This document shows, one piece after another, positions 1 through 8,300 of a stretch of 50,930 bases of DNA. The stretch comes from Selenomonas sp. GTDB lineage: Bacteria; Bacillota; Negativicutes; Selenomonadales; Selenomonadaceae. The translations under genes and the position numbers were made by a program. The notes below the pieces were generated by a model. The model searched no databases, had not been told where the DNA came from, and saw only the letters and a list, made by a program, of their open reading frames with translations. The stretch is from assembly GCF_022771645.1 (NCBI RefSeq), contig NZ_JALFCU010000052.1, positions 1 to 50,930 of the forward strand, read 5' to 3'. Each line of letters opens with the position of its first letter. The stretch's first letter is position 1.

Positions 1-164
1 AGGAGCGCCATCGCCGCTTCCTGCTTGGCAAGAAAGCGACGCGCACCATCAAGATGGACAACGGCATCGTCATCGTCGAGGAAGGCCAGGACATCACGGA
101 GGAAGTTCTGCAGAAGGCCAAGCTCGCGAACAAGTTCATCGAGCTCTCCATGAACGTCCAGTAA
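1..164 (+). CDS. C-terminal fragment of an unidentified protein (PRC-barrel-like?)
   Basis: The open frame enters from the left edge (first full codon at base 3) and ends at TAA 162-164, leaving 53 residues. The visible part contains the segment TRTIKMDNGIVIVEEGQDIT, followed by a short helix and a final beta-like stretch ending in MNVQ. This alternation resembles the end of a PRC-barrel-type fold, but the fragment is too short to assign. It is followed by a strong hairpin at 187-224 and is the only plus-strand gene before the tRNA. The function is unknown; the PRC-barrel idea is a guess. Confidence 0.6.
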   Translation, partial: ERHRRFLLGKKATRTIKMDNGIVIVEEGQDITEEVLQKAKLANKFIELSMNVQ

Positions 165-186
165 ATCGCAGCAATAAAGACAAAAA

Positions 187-224
187 GAAGGCAGTCATCG
201 AAACGGATTTCGATGACTGCCTTC
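187..224. terminator. Bidirectional hairpin terminator
   Basis: A perfect 17-bp stem (187-203 with 208-224) with a 4-nt loop lies between the ends of two convergent genes. Read leftward it is followed by a T-rich tract (complement of the A-run at 182-186), so it best terminates the minus-strand gene at 241-645. It can also stop the plus-strand gene ending at 164. Confidence 0.85.
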
Positions 225-240
225 TCGTATTCTCTATCTT

Positions 241-645
241 TCAGGGCCGCAGGTTCAGTGACCGCATCGCCTGCGTGCGCACGCGCTCGACGAAGTTCCG
301 AGGGCGCAGAATCGCGTGGATGGAGCGGTAGAGGCGCGCGTACTCGTTGAGCGCGTCGTTGACGCGATACATGCGGAAGAAGGCGCCGAGGCCGATGTGG
401 TGGAGCGTCTTGTCGAGGTCGCCTTTCCTCTGCCAGGCGCTCTCATTCTTCGCCTGGTCGTCCGCGTCCTCGCTCGCGGGAAACGCCTCCCGCGCCTCCC
501 GCACCGTGAGCTCCTCGAGCGTCTTGCTCGTGCGCTCCATCAGGAGGATGTACGGCGCGAGATTGTGGCGCCAGTTCGTCGGCTGACGGCGGAGCGCTTT
601 CTCCACGCCCTGCACCGCCTGCCGCTGCAGTTCTTTCCGATCCAT
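241..645 (-). CDS. Hypothetical protein, 134 aa
   Basis: I do not recognise this protein. It is highly charged (many Arg, Glu and Asp), predicted helical, with no signal peptide or membrane segment, so it is probably cytoplasmic. Visible stretches include LTVREAREAFPA near residue 47 and MYRVNDALNEYARLYRS near residue 92. The ATG at 645 has a good Shine-Dalgarno (GAGGGGGG, about 6 nt upstream). The gene is monocistronic: hairpin terminators lie on both sides (187-224 and 692-730). A weak promoter could sit just upstream (TTGCTC, 17 nt, TAAAAT, around 680-710), overlapping the preceding terminator. Function unknown. Confidence 0.7.
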   Translation of the reverse strand: MDRKELQRQAVQGVEKALRRQPTNWRHNLAPYILLMERTSKTLEELTVREAREAFPASEDADDQAKNESAWQRKGDLDKTLHHIGLGAFFRMYRVNDALNEYARLYRSIHAILRPRNFVERVRTQAMRSLNLRP

Positions 646-691
646 AGATGACCCCCCTCATCACTTCACTTTCCTTTTATTTTATGCCAAA

Positions 692-730
692 ACAGGCAGA
701 GGAGCAAGGCTCACCCGCTCCTCTGCCTGT
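692..730 (-). terminator. Rho-independent terminator of the heme radical-SAM operon
   Basis: A 14-bp inverted repeat (692-705 with 717-730) lies just downstream of the stop codon of the minus-strand gene at 752. On the minus strand it is followed by TTTTGG. Confidence 0.85.
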
Positions 731-751
731 TACTTTCTTGCTATCGCCGCG

Positions 752-1750
752 TCACTCGCCGCGTCGGCCGTGGTAGAGGCACCAGGGCTCCTCCGCCATG
801 TAGTCGCCGCCGTGGTAGCACGCGGCGCGCGCACGGCAGCCGCCACAGACGCCCTTGTAGCCGCAGCTGCCGCAGCCGCCGCTGTAATCGAGCGTGCGCA
901 GGCGCTCGAGGACGGGGCTTTTCGCCCAGATCTCATCGAACGGCGTCTCTCGCACGTCGCCGAGCTCCATCTTGAGGTAGGCGCAGGGCTGCACCTTGCC
1001 GCGCGGGCTGATGATGCAGTAGCTGAGGCCCGCGAGACAGCCGCGGTGGAAGCGCGACTTCAGCCCGAGCTGATCGGCGATGCGCAGGAACTGCGGCGCA
1101 CAGGTCGGCTTGAGCTCGATGGGGACCTCCTGCTGCTTCTTCATGATGCGCGTCAAGACGTCCTCGTACTGCTCGGCGCGCAGGCTCTCCTCCTCGATAG
1201 TCGCGGCGCGCCCCGTCGGCACGAGGAAGAAGAAGTGATGCGCCTTCGCACCGATCTCCACGGCGAAATCCGTCATCGCCTCGAGCTCGCCCTCGTTCCA
1301 GTCCATGACCGTCGTATGGATCTGGAACGGCAGGCCGACCGCCGCGCAGTTCTTCATGCCATCGACCGCGCCCTGCCAGCCGCCCGGGAACGAGCGGAAC
1401 TTGTCGTGCTTTCCGGGGTCTAAGGAGTCGAGCGAAATGCCCATGGCGCGCGCGCCGGCGGCTTTGAGATCACGCGCCATCTCGGGCGTGATGAGCGTGC
1501 CGTTCGTGCCGAAGACGGGGAACAGCCCGAGACTGTCCGCGAACCGCACGAGCTCGAGGATGTCCGGCCGCATGAGCGGTTCGCCGCCCGAGAAGATCAT
1601 GATCTGGAAACCCGCTTTTTTGATTTCCGTCAAGAGTTTTTTCGCCTGCTCTGTCGAGAGCTCGTCCTCGGCCTTGCAGCCCGCGTCGCGGTAGCAATGG
1701 GCGCAGTACATGTTGCAGGCGTTCGTCACATTCCAAGAGACAATGTTCAT
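752..1750 (-). CDS. ahbD: Radical SAM heme-biosynthesis protein (AhbD / NirJ2 type)
   Basis: This 332-aa radical SAM enzyme has the cluster motif CNMYCAHC at residues 12-19, the SAM-binding GGEP near residue 56, and a Cys-rich C-terminal SPASM-like region (CGSCGYKGVCGGCRARAAC) that would carry an auxiliary 4Fe-4S cluster. This architecture matches the AhbD/NirJ2 family, which in the alternative heme pathway oxidatively decarboxylates two propionates of Fe-coproporphyrin III to the vinyl groups of heme b. It overlaps the neighbouring radical SAM gene by 4 bp (1747-1750), implying translational coupling. Family level is clear; the exact AhbD reaction is inferred from the pairing with an AhbC/NirJ1-like gene. 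No other heme-pathway genes are in this window. Confidence 0.85.
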   Translation of the reverse strand: MNIVSWNVTNACNMYCAHCYRDAGCKAEDELSTEQAKKLLTEIKKAGFQIMIFSGGEPLMRPDILELVRFADSLGLFPVFGTNGTLITPEMARDLKAAGARAMGISLDSLDPGKHDKFRSFPGGWQGAVDGMKNCAAVGLPFQIHTTVMDWNEGELEAMTDFAVEIGAKAHHFFFLVPTGRAATIEEESLRAEQYEDVLTRIMKKQQEVPIELKPTCAPQFLRIADQLGLKSRFHRGCLAGLSYCIISPRGKVQPCAYLKMELGDVRETPFDEIWAKSPVLERLRTLDYSGGCGSCGYKGVCGGCRARAACYHGGDYMAEEPWCLYHGRRGE

Positions 1751-2922
1751 AGCCCGATCTCCTCATCCGTCAGGTAACACGCGGGGTCGGACGCCCAGAA
1801 GTCGCCCGTGACTGCCTCGGCGCGCGTGCGGAAATTGCCGTTGCAGCGATCGAGCCACTTGCATTTGGCGCAGCGGCCCTTGAGGAGCGGCTTGCGGTCT
1901 TTCAGCCCTGCCATGATGGGATTCGTGACGTCCTGCCAGATGTCGCCGAACGCGCGTTCGCGCACGTTGCCGAACGTATGGTGCTGCGTGAACTGGTCGG
2001 GATGGACGTAGCCCATAGGGTCGACCTCGCCGAACGCGATGCCGGAACGGTTGCCGCCGTTCATTTCGAGGAACTTCAGGATCTGCGCGGCCGTTTTTTC
2101 GTCGCCGGCTTCTTTTGCCTTCAGGTACATATAGATGCCGTCGCAATGGTTGTCGACCGTCAGGATCTCTTTTTCCAGCCCGCGCTCCTCGAAGTCGCGC
2201 GTGCGGCGGATGATCGTGTCCATCGCGGCGCGCGACTCCTCGTGCGTGAGGTCGTCGTGCACCATGGCCTCGCCGCGCCCGCTGTAGACGAGGTGATAAA
2301 AGCAGACGCGGTTGATGTGCTCAGCCTCGATGAAGTCGAAAATCTTGTCGAGCTCGCGCGCGTTGTGCTGGTTGATCGTGAAGCGCAGGCCGACGCGCTG
2401 ATGGGCCGCCACGCAGTTCTCGATGCCCTGCATGGCTTTCTCATACGCGCCATCGACGCCGCGGAACGTGTCGTTGACGTCCTTCAGGCCGTCGAGCGAG
2501 ATGCCGACGTAGCCGACGCCGATGTCCTTGATGCGCTGCGCGACCTCGCGCGTGATGAGCGTGCCGTTCGTCGAGAGCGTCGGCCGCACACCGGCCTTTG
2601 CCGCGTAGTCCGCGAGCTCGAAGAAATCGGGACGGATGAGCGGCTCGCCACCAGAGAACAGCAGCACGGGCACATGGAACGCCGCGAGATCGTCGATGAA
2701 CTTTTTCGCCTCGTCCGTCGTCAGCTCGTCGCTGTATTTTTTTGCATCGGACTTCATATAACAATGCATGCACTTGAGGTTGCACGTCTTCGTCGAGTTC
2801 CAGACGACGACGGGTCCCATGCCTTCCGCCGCGCCGCTCTTCATGCTGTGCGCGTTCTTCGTATAGCGCAGGCGGTCGCCGAAATACTCGCGCGCAAACA
2901 GCAGCTTCGTCACACTGATCAT
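1747..2922 (-). CDS. ahbC: Radical SAM heme-biosynthesis protein (AhbC / NirJ1 type)
   Basis: This 391-aa radical SAM protein has CNLKCMHC at residues 47-54, GGEP near residue 96, and a C-terminal Cys cluster (GRCAKCKWLDRCNGNFR) ending in DPACYLTDEEIGL, typical of the AhbC/NirJ1 group. AhbC removes two acetate side chains from 12,18-didecarboxysiroheme to give Fe-coproporphyrin III. The ATG at 2922 is preceded by GGGGAG about 10 nt upstream. The gene lies 25 bp after the TetR gene and overlaps the AhbD-like gene by 4 bp, so the three probably form one operon. In anaerobic Firmicutes this pair is usually annotated NirJ1/NirJ2 although no heme d1 is made; a role in heme b synthesis is the likelier reading. 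Confidence 0.85.
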   Translation of the reverse strand: MISVTKLLFAREYFGDRLRYTKNAHSMKSGAAEGMGPVVVWNSTKTCNLKCMHCYMKSDAKKYSDELTTDEAKKFIDDLAAFHVPVLLFSGGEPLIRPDFFELADYAAKAGVRPTLSTNGTLITREVAQRIKDIGVGYVGISLDGLKDVNDTFRGVDGAYEKAMQGIENCVAAHQRVGLRFTINQHNARELDKIFDFIEAEHINRVCFYHLVYSGRGEAMVHDDLTHEESRAAMDTIIRRTRDFEERGLEKEILTVDNHCDGIYMYLKAKEAGDEKTAAQILKFLEMNGGNRSGIAFGEVDPMGYVHPDQFTQHHTFGNVRERAFGDIWQDVTNPIMAGLKDRKPLLKGRCAKCKWLDRCNGNFRTRAEAVTGDFWASDPACYLTDEEIGL

Positions 2923-2947
2923 AAAAAGAAAACTCCCCTACTTTATT

Positions 2948-3583
2948 TTATGCTTTCATGCCCTCGATGAGTAACTGGAATTTCTGCTCGAAATTCTCGC
3001 GGAACGGCACGCCCGCGTGGCTGAACGCCGCCGACTGGTATGTCGCGTGCAGCATTTCCGCGATCATCGGCGCGGCGATGTCGCTCCGGATCGAGCCTTC
3101 GGCCTGGCCTTCCTCGATGATCTGGAGGAACAGGTCTTTCACCTGCGGCGCGCGGCTCGCTTTCGCGTTCGCGGCGGCCGCCTCCGGGTGCGCGGCCGCG
3201 CGGCCGCCCGGATGCGCGTCCGGCTTCTCGCCACGCCCGACGGAGAGGAACAGCGCGAGCACATACTGGTTCTCGTCCAAGAGCCGCGCCATGAGGTGGC
3301 AGCCTTCTTTGAGGCGCTCGCCCGCCGGCGCGCCCGCCTTCTTCATCTGCGCGAGCCGCTGCGCGACCTCGCGCATGAGTTTCGCGAGCAGGCACAGGAG
3401 GATCTCCTCCTTCGACGCAAAATAATTGTAGAACGTCCCGACGCCGAGCTTCGCCTCGTCCATGATCGCCGCGATGGACGCTTCCTTGTACCCCTTGCGG
3501 ATGAATTCGTTTTTCGCCGCGTCGAGGATGAGCCTGCGATACAGCACTTTCTTCTCCTCGCGCGTGAGCTTTCGCTCTGCCAT
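2948..3583 (-). CDS. TetR-family transcriptional regulator
   Basis: A 211-aa TetR-type repressor. The N-terminal HTH contains AAKNEFIRKGYKEASIAAI followed by GVGTFYNYFASKEE, the characteristic recognition-helix signature. The C-terminal ligand domain has a Pro/Ala/Gly/His-rich insertion near the middle (around GGRAAAHPEAAA). The frame is open to an ATG at 3652, but the ATG at 3583 is preferred: it has a GGAAGGGAG Shine-Dalgarno, gives the usual short lead into the HTH, and the likely promoter -10 (3653-3658) sits on top of the upstream ATG. It is first gene of the operon with the two heme radical-SAM genes, so it plausibly controls heme synthesis or itself. The effector is unknown. Confidence 0.85.
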   Translation of the reverse strand: MAERKLTREEKKVLYRRLILDAAKNEFIRKGYKEASIAAIMDEAKLGVGTFYNYFASKEEILLCLLAKLMREVAQRLAQMKKAGAPAGERLKEGCHLMARLLDENQYVLALFLSVGRGEKPDAHPGGRAAAHPEAAAANAKASRAPQVKDLFLQIIEEGQAEGSIRSDIAAPMIAEMLHATYQSAAFSHAGVPFRENFEQKFQLLIEGMKA

Positions 3584-3637
3584 ACGATCCGCGCTCCCTT
3601 CCGAACTTCCGAAAAAATCCTCGCCGTCCACAAAATC

Positions 3638-3658
3638 ATGAACGCTATTCATATTTTA
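3638..3658 (-). promoter_or_regulatory. Possible TetR promoter -10 with overlapping dyad
   Basis: A TAAAAT -10-like element (minus strand, 3653-3658) abuts a 15-bp dyad, ATGAA-5-TTCAT (3638-3652), near the expected start of transcription. This placement suits autorepression by the adjacent TetR protein. No convincing -35 is visible, so this is tentative. Confidence 0.4.
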
Positions 3659-3719
3659 CACGTTCGCGCGCCGCCGCGCCACCCCTGAAAAAATTTTTAT
3701 CGCGCTGCACATTTTCCTG

Positions 3720-3748
3720 TTGACAAAAGTTCCCGTGACGGCTATACT
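3720..3748 (+). promoter_or_regulatory. Promoter of tRNA-Arg
   Basis: Consensus -35 TTGACA (3720-3725), 17-nt spacer, -10 TATACT (3743-3748), about 34 nt before the tRNA. This is one of the best housekeeping promoters in the window. Confidence 0.85.
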
Positions 3749-3782
3749 ATTTTATGTTGATTGCAGAGATGCAGGAAACGTT

Positions 3783-3860
3783 GACCCAGTAGCTCAGTTG
3801 GATTAGAGTATTTGACTACGAATCAAAGGGTCGAGGGTTCGAGTCCCCCCTGGGTCACCA
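3783..3860 (+). tRNA. tRNA-Arg (anticodon ACG)
   Basis: A full cloverleaf can be folded: acceptor GACCCAG (3783-3789) with CTGGGTC (3850-3856), D arm GCTC/GAGT, anticodon arm TTTGA-CTACGAA-TCAAA giving anticodon ACG, and TTCGAGT in the T loop. CCA is encoded at 3858-3860. The T stem has one A-C mismatch. ACG (read as ICG after deamination) decodes CGU/CGC/CGA, fitting the CGC-rich coding of this genome. Confidence 0.95.
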
Positions 3861-3873
3861 TTTTGAAAACGCG

Positions 3874-3908
3874 AACGGCGTTCCGAGAAATCGGAACGCC
3901 GTTTTTTT
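3874..3908 (+). terminator. Rho-independent terminator after tRNA-Arg
   Basis: A 13-bp stem (3874-3886 with 3891-3903), GAAA loop and a 7-T run (3902-3908). It may also serve the convergent minus-strand gene ending at 3950. Confidence 0.9.
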
Positions 3909-3949
3909 GTGTGCTCGCTGTTTTTTTTACACCTCCGCCACGCCGCCGC

Positions 3950-6601
3950 TCATGCGTGCGCGACGAGGAACGTTTCGAAGTCTTTGCGCGGCATCGGCTT
4001 GCCGTAGAGGTAGCCTTGGCCGTACTCGCAGCCGCAGCGGATGAGAAGCCGTTCCTGCGATGCCGTCTCGATGCCTTCGCAGATGACGGTCATGCCGAGC
4101 GTGTGGCCGAGCTCGGCCACCTTCTGCAGGACGGAGCGCATGCGCTGCGAGCCTTCGGACGCGAGGAGGAGCGAGCGGTCGATCTTCATCGTGTCGAGCG
4201 GGAGGTAGCTGAGCAGGGAGAGGTCGCTGTAGCCGCTGCCGAAATCGTCCATGTCGATGCGGAAGCCGAGGCCGTGCAGCGCGGCGATGACGGCGAGCGC
4301 GTGCTCGCGCTGCGCCGCGCCCGTGAAGTCGAACGCCGTCTCCGTGAGCTCGAGCGCGATGCCGTCCGTCGAATATTTCATGACGAGGTCGCGCATCTTC
4401 GCGAGGTAGCCCTGCTCCTGCATGTGCACGCGGCTCTGGTTCACGGACACGGGCACGACAGGCAGGCCTTTCGCGCGGCAGTCCTGCTGGAAGCGCATGA
4501 CATGCTCGAGGTTGTAAAAATCGAGCTGCGAGATGAAGCCGTTGCGCTCGAACAGCGGGATGAATTTCCCCGGCGGCAAAAAACCGAGCTCTTCGCTGCG
4601 CCAGCGCACGAGCGCTTCCGCGCCGACGCATTTTTTCGTCTTGATGTCATACTTCGGTTGGTACCAGACCTCGAACTCCTCGCGCTTCAGCGCCTGCTCC
4701 TGCAGGCTTTCGATGCGGCTCGAGAGGTGGGCGCGCGCGAGCATGGCGTCGTCGTAGACGAGGATGTCCTGCGCCTCGTGCAGGGCGAAGTCAGCGCGCT
4801 GGATGGCCTCGTTCGGCGTGAGCGGCGGCGCGATGAGCGCGATGCCAGCCGTGAGCGGCACGCGCACGACGATGCCGCCGACGTTCGCGAACTCGTGCTG
4901 CTTGAACGCTTCCTTCAGATTTTTCTTGAGCGTCGCCATGTCTTCCGTATGAGCGAGCACGATGACTTCGCCGACGCTGCCGTGCGTCGCGACGCACTCC
5001 GTCCAGAGCGCGTCGTCGAGCGCTTTCGCCATCTGGCGCAAGAATTCCATGAGCTTGTCGCGGCCGTACGTGCTGATGAAGATGTCCGTGCGCTGCACGC
5101 CGATGAGCACGATGGCGAGGTCTTTCGCCAGTTGCGGGCGCGCGGCGATGAACGCTTTCACCTGCCGTTGGAACCACGCGCGATTCTTCATGTGCGTCGC
5201 CTGGTCCTCGTCGAGCAGGCGCACCATGTCGCGCACATGCGTGCGGCGCATCGTGATGGAATTCAGGATGAAGATGACGACGAGCATGAACAGCGTCAGC
5301 ACGGCGAGCATGACGTACTGCGGATAGGCGTAAGCGATGGACGAGAGCGAGCGGCTGCTCTCGGACGCCTTGTCATGGCGCGCGACGGCATTCGAGATGG
5401 CTTCGGGGCCGATGTAGGCGATCTCCTTGTCGAGGATCGTCAAAAGCTCCATCGGCGCATCCATCGAGACGCCCGAGGCCATCTCGAGCGAGAACGCGAC
5501 CGTGCCGTCCGTCACGAGGTCAGGGAAGTCGCCTTGGAAAATCTGGTACTGCGCCGTGCCCTGGCGCACGAACGTGATGTCGGCCTCGCGCGTCTCGACA
5601 GCCTTCATGCAGTCGACGATCGTCGGATAAATGCGGATCTGGTCGTCGCTGTAGCGGCTCCGCAGCACGCGCGCCGTCGTGCGGTTGTCGACGGCGGCGA
5701 CGATGGGACTCCCGGGCAGGCTCTCGCGGCGCGTGACAGCCGTGTAGTTGCTGACGTAGAACGGTGCTGTGAACCAGAGACGGTGCTCCTGCGCCCAGCC
5801 GAGGTCCCAACCGTTGTCGAGGAGCACCTGCGCGCGCCCGCTCGCGAGCTCCGCCTCTGCGGCCGCGAAGTCCGGCACGGGGAGCACGCGCACCTGGACG
5901 CCGAGATCCTGCTCGATGCGATCCGTAAAGATGCGCAGCGTCCCCTGGAACGTGCCGTCCTCATCGACGTAGGCGAACGGCTGCTCGCGCGCGACGACGA
6001 CGACGGGGATGACGGGATGGGGCGCGAGGTAGTCTTTCTCGCGTTGCGACAGATGCAGTCCGAAACGCTGGCCGTGATCGGCATACACCTGCTCGAGCAT
6101 CGTGTAAAAGCCCGGCCGATTCTCCATGAGGCGGTCAGCCGCCGCATCGAGCTCCGCGAGGAGCGCCGTGTTGCCGCTGCTCACGGCGTAGTACAGCGGG
6201 TGCAGGCGGTAATTGCCCTCGTTCGGCAGCTGTGGGTCTTTGAAAAAGCCGCGCTGCCACCCCAGCGGCATGCGCCCGAACGCCATGCCCTCCGTGCCCG
6301 CCGTCCCGGGCAGCACGCCCGCCACGACGTCGATCGTCCCGTCCGCGAGCTGCGTGCGGCAATCGTCCCATGTGCTCGGGACAAACTGCACCTCGTAGCC
6401 CGCATAGTTCGCGACGGCATGCGCATAGTCCGTTGGCACGCTGTAGAGGTTGCCCGCCGCATCCTGCTCGATGGCAGCCGCGCCCTGCATCGGCACGCCG
6501 ACGCGCAGATGCGGCCGGGCGTCCGCCGGAGACGCAAAAAAGAGGAGGCCCGCGAAAAGCAGCGCGATGCCAAAAACGTTTCGGATGGCGTGTGCTTTCA
6601 T
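3950..6601 (-). CDS. Dual solute-binding-domain / degenerate GGDEF / EAL c-di-GMP phosphodiesterase, copy A
   Basis: An 883-aa membrane sensor enzyme. Order: signal peptide (1-28, ending FASPADA), a first solute-binding (SBP_bac_3-like) module about 30-190, a second about 197-410, a TM helix about 427-449, a GGDEF-like domain about 460-620, and an EAL domain about 630-878. The GGDEF signature is lost (HGSVGEVIV), so cyclase activity is unlikely. The EAL domain keeps all expected catalytic and metal residues: E662 and R666 (EALVR), N721, E751, D785-D786 (DDFGSGYS), K806, E842 and Q862, so it should hydrolyse c-di-GMP in response to a periplasmic ligand. The ATG has a strong AAGGAGGAG Shine-Dalgarno. 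It is the first of four tandem paralogues, 19 bp from the pseudogene copy. The ligand is unknown. Confidence 0.9.
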   Translation of the reverse strand: MKAHAIRNVFGIALLFAGLLFFASPADARPHLRVGVPMQGAAAIEQDAAGNLYSVPTDYAHAVANYAGYEVQFVPSTWDDCRTQLADGTIDVVAGVLPGTAGTEGMAFGRMPLGWQRGFFKDPQLPNEGNYRLHPLYYAVSSGNTALLAELDAAADRLMENRPGFYTMLEQVYADHGQRFGLHLSQREKDYLAPHPVIPVVVVAREQPFAYVDEDGTFQGTLRIFTDRIEQDLGVQVRVLPVPDFAAAEAELASGRAQVLLDNGWDLGWAQEHRLWFTAPFYVSNYTAVTRRESLPGSPIVAAVDNRTTARVLRSRYSDDQIRIYPTIVDCMKAVETREADITFVRQGTAQYQIFQGDFPDLVTDGTVAFSLEMASGVSMDAPMELLTILDKEIAYIGPEAISNAVARHDKASESSRSLSSIAYAYPQYVMLAVLTLFMLVVIFILNSITMRRTHVRDMVRLLDEDQATHMKNRAWFQRQVKAFIAARPQLAKDLAIVLIGVQRTDIFISTYGRDKLMEFLRQMAKALDDALWTECVATHGSVGEVIVLAHTEDMATLKKNLKEAFKQHEFANVGGIVVRVPLTAGIALIAPPLTPNEAIQRADFALHEAQDILVYDDAMLARAHLSSRIESLQEQALKREEFEVWYQPKYDIKTKKCVGAEALVRWRSEELGFLPPGKFIPLFERNGFISQLDFYNLEHVMRFQQDCRAKGLPVVPVSVNQSRVHMQEQGYLAKMRDLVMKYSTDGIALELTETAFDFTGAAQREHALAVIAALHGLGFRIDMDDFGSGYSDLSLLSYLPLDTMKIDRSLLLASEGSQRMRSVLQKVAELGHTLGMTVICEGIETASQERLLIRCGCEYGQGYLYGKPMPRKDFETFLVAHA

Positions 6602-6620
6602 GACGAGTCTCCTCCTTGGA

Positions 6621-8121
6621 TCAAACGTGTTCCTTCAGGAATGCTTCAAAATCCGCCCGTTTCATCGGTTTCCCGTACAGATACCCCTGCCCGTACTCGC
6701 AGCCGCAGCCGATCAGGAGCTCTTCCTGCGTCGTCTCGATGCCTTCGCAGATGACTTTCATACCGAGCGCGTGGCCGAGGCCGACCATCTGGCGCAGCAC
6801 GACGCACATGCGCTCCGAGCCCTCGGACGCGAGGAGGAGCGAGCGGTCGATCTTCATGACGTCGAGCGGCAGCTGGTTCAAGAGCGACAAATCGCTGTAG
6901 CCGCTGCCGAAGTCGTCCATGTCGATGGCGAAGCCCATGGCGTGCAGCGCGGCGAGGATGGCGAGCGCGCGCTGCGGATACGTGTAGATGACGGACAATG
7001 CCGAGCGGTCGCGGAACGATTTCTGCGCTTCCTCCGCGTAGTACGCCTCCGTCACGCTCTGCCCCATGTGGTGGATTTCCTTGTCGAGCACGCGCAGCAG
7101 CACGGGATCGCCGCTCGTCGGCACGCCCATGGCGATGCCGCGCGCGAACGCGATGCGGCCGCTCGGCACGAGGTCGGGATACGCGCCGCGCATCGTCTCG
7201 TACTGCGCGGCCTCGACGCGGATGTACGTCACGTCGGCCTCGCCATGGCGCACGGCGTCGAGGCAGTCTTGGATGCTTTTATACGTTACGACGCGCTGAT
7301 CAGGAAAATGCTGCGCGATGAGTTCTTTTGCGAGGCGGTTGTCGAGCGTCGCGATGACGGGATGCTCCGGCATCGCCGTGCGCCGCGTCACGCCCGTGAA
7401 ATACGACACCACGAACGGCGCCGTCTGGTCGAGATCGCGCTGCGCGCCCCACGCGGGATCGACGAACATGTTGAGCAGGAAATCGGCCTCGCCGTCCTGC
7501 ATCGCCGCGTACGCTTTTTCATAATCCGTCATCGTCACGATGTCGAGCGTCACGCCGAGGTCGGCCGCGCGAGCATGAGGCGGTCGGCCGCCGCATTCAG
7601 GCGGTTCAGGAGCTCCGTGTTGCCTTTTTTCACCGCGAGGTGCGTCGTCGTCACATCGTAAGCTGCCGCCGGCTCCTCCGGGCCGAGCGGCCACGCGTTG
7701 ACCTCGAAGCCGTCGATCTTCCCCGCGCGATACGCATCCTCGAGCGCCATCGGCGTGCTGTACTCCGCGAGCGTGTACGGACGCTGCTCCATCGCGAGCA
7801 CCTTGTCGAGCACGGGGCTCTGGTAGCCCGCGCGCACCGCGCCGATGCGGAGCGGCACGCCCGGCGTGTCAAACGCCTGCACGCTGCCCGGGACATATTG
7901 CACATCCATGCCCGCATAGCTCGCGAGCACCTGCATGTAGTCCGTCACCGTCTTGTCGAACTGTGGGTGCCCCGTCCCACTCGCTTCGTCCTGCGCGATA
8001 TACGTCAAGCCGACGCGCAAGACCGGCCGCCCCGCCGCCTCCGCCGCGCCCGTCCACAAGCACACGGCCAAAGCGGCTGCGGCTGCAGAAACGCCAGCCG
8101 CAGCTTTCCATCCCTAGCCAT
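6621..8121 (-). pseudogene. Decayed fourth copy of the SBP-GGDEF-EAL family
   Basis: Two overlapping open frames (7550-8071 and 6621-7694) together match the paralogues but with large losses. The N-terminal frame carries the first binding module and stops right after RLMLARP. The sequence then resumes in another frame at ADLGVTLDIV, so about 60 codons and the reading frame are lost near 7565. A second deletion joins YTYPQ directly to ALAILAALHAMGF, removing the TM helix, the whole GGDEF-like domain and the first half of the EAL domain, including EALVR and the conserved N and E. A third lesion lies at the start: the probable ATG at 8121 is out of frame with the signal peptide, and a TAG precedes the in-frame residues. 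The remaining EAL half (DDFGSGYS, KIDRS, EGIET, GQGYLYGKPM) is well preserved, so decay looks recent. Confidence 0.8.
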
Positions 8122-8261
8122 ACAAACATCCCTCTTCGCCCGCTCCGCCAGATATGTGAGCGAACGCCTGTTCCCAAATGACCTATTTACCATAAAATAC
8201 GACAACCGCCCTCGAATTTCCTTCTTATTTCGTGAGAGAATTTTGCGGACAAAAAGAAAGC

Positions 8262-8286
8262 GCGGGTGCAATTTATTCGCACCCGC
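8262..8286 (-). terminator. Terminator of EAL copy B
   Basis: An 8-bp GC-rich stem (8262-8269 with 8279-8286) lies just downstream of the minus-strand stop at 8301. On that strand it is followed by GCTTTCTTTTTG. Confidence 0.8.
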
Positions 8287-8300
8287 AAGAGGTTGAGGAT

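Noticed and set aside
3812..6754. Long plus-strand ORF of 980 codons
   Set aside because: It is the GC-rich antisense shadow of EAL copy A and overlaps the tRNA; its composition (Arg, Ala, His, Asp rich) is typical of a shadow frame.
6621..7694. Intact short EAL protein in place of a pseudogene
   Set aside because: The predicted N-terminus is out-of-frame junk, and the EALVR half of the active site is missing; comparison with the paralogues shows deletions rather than a compact variant.
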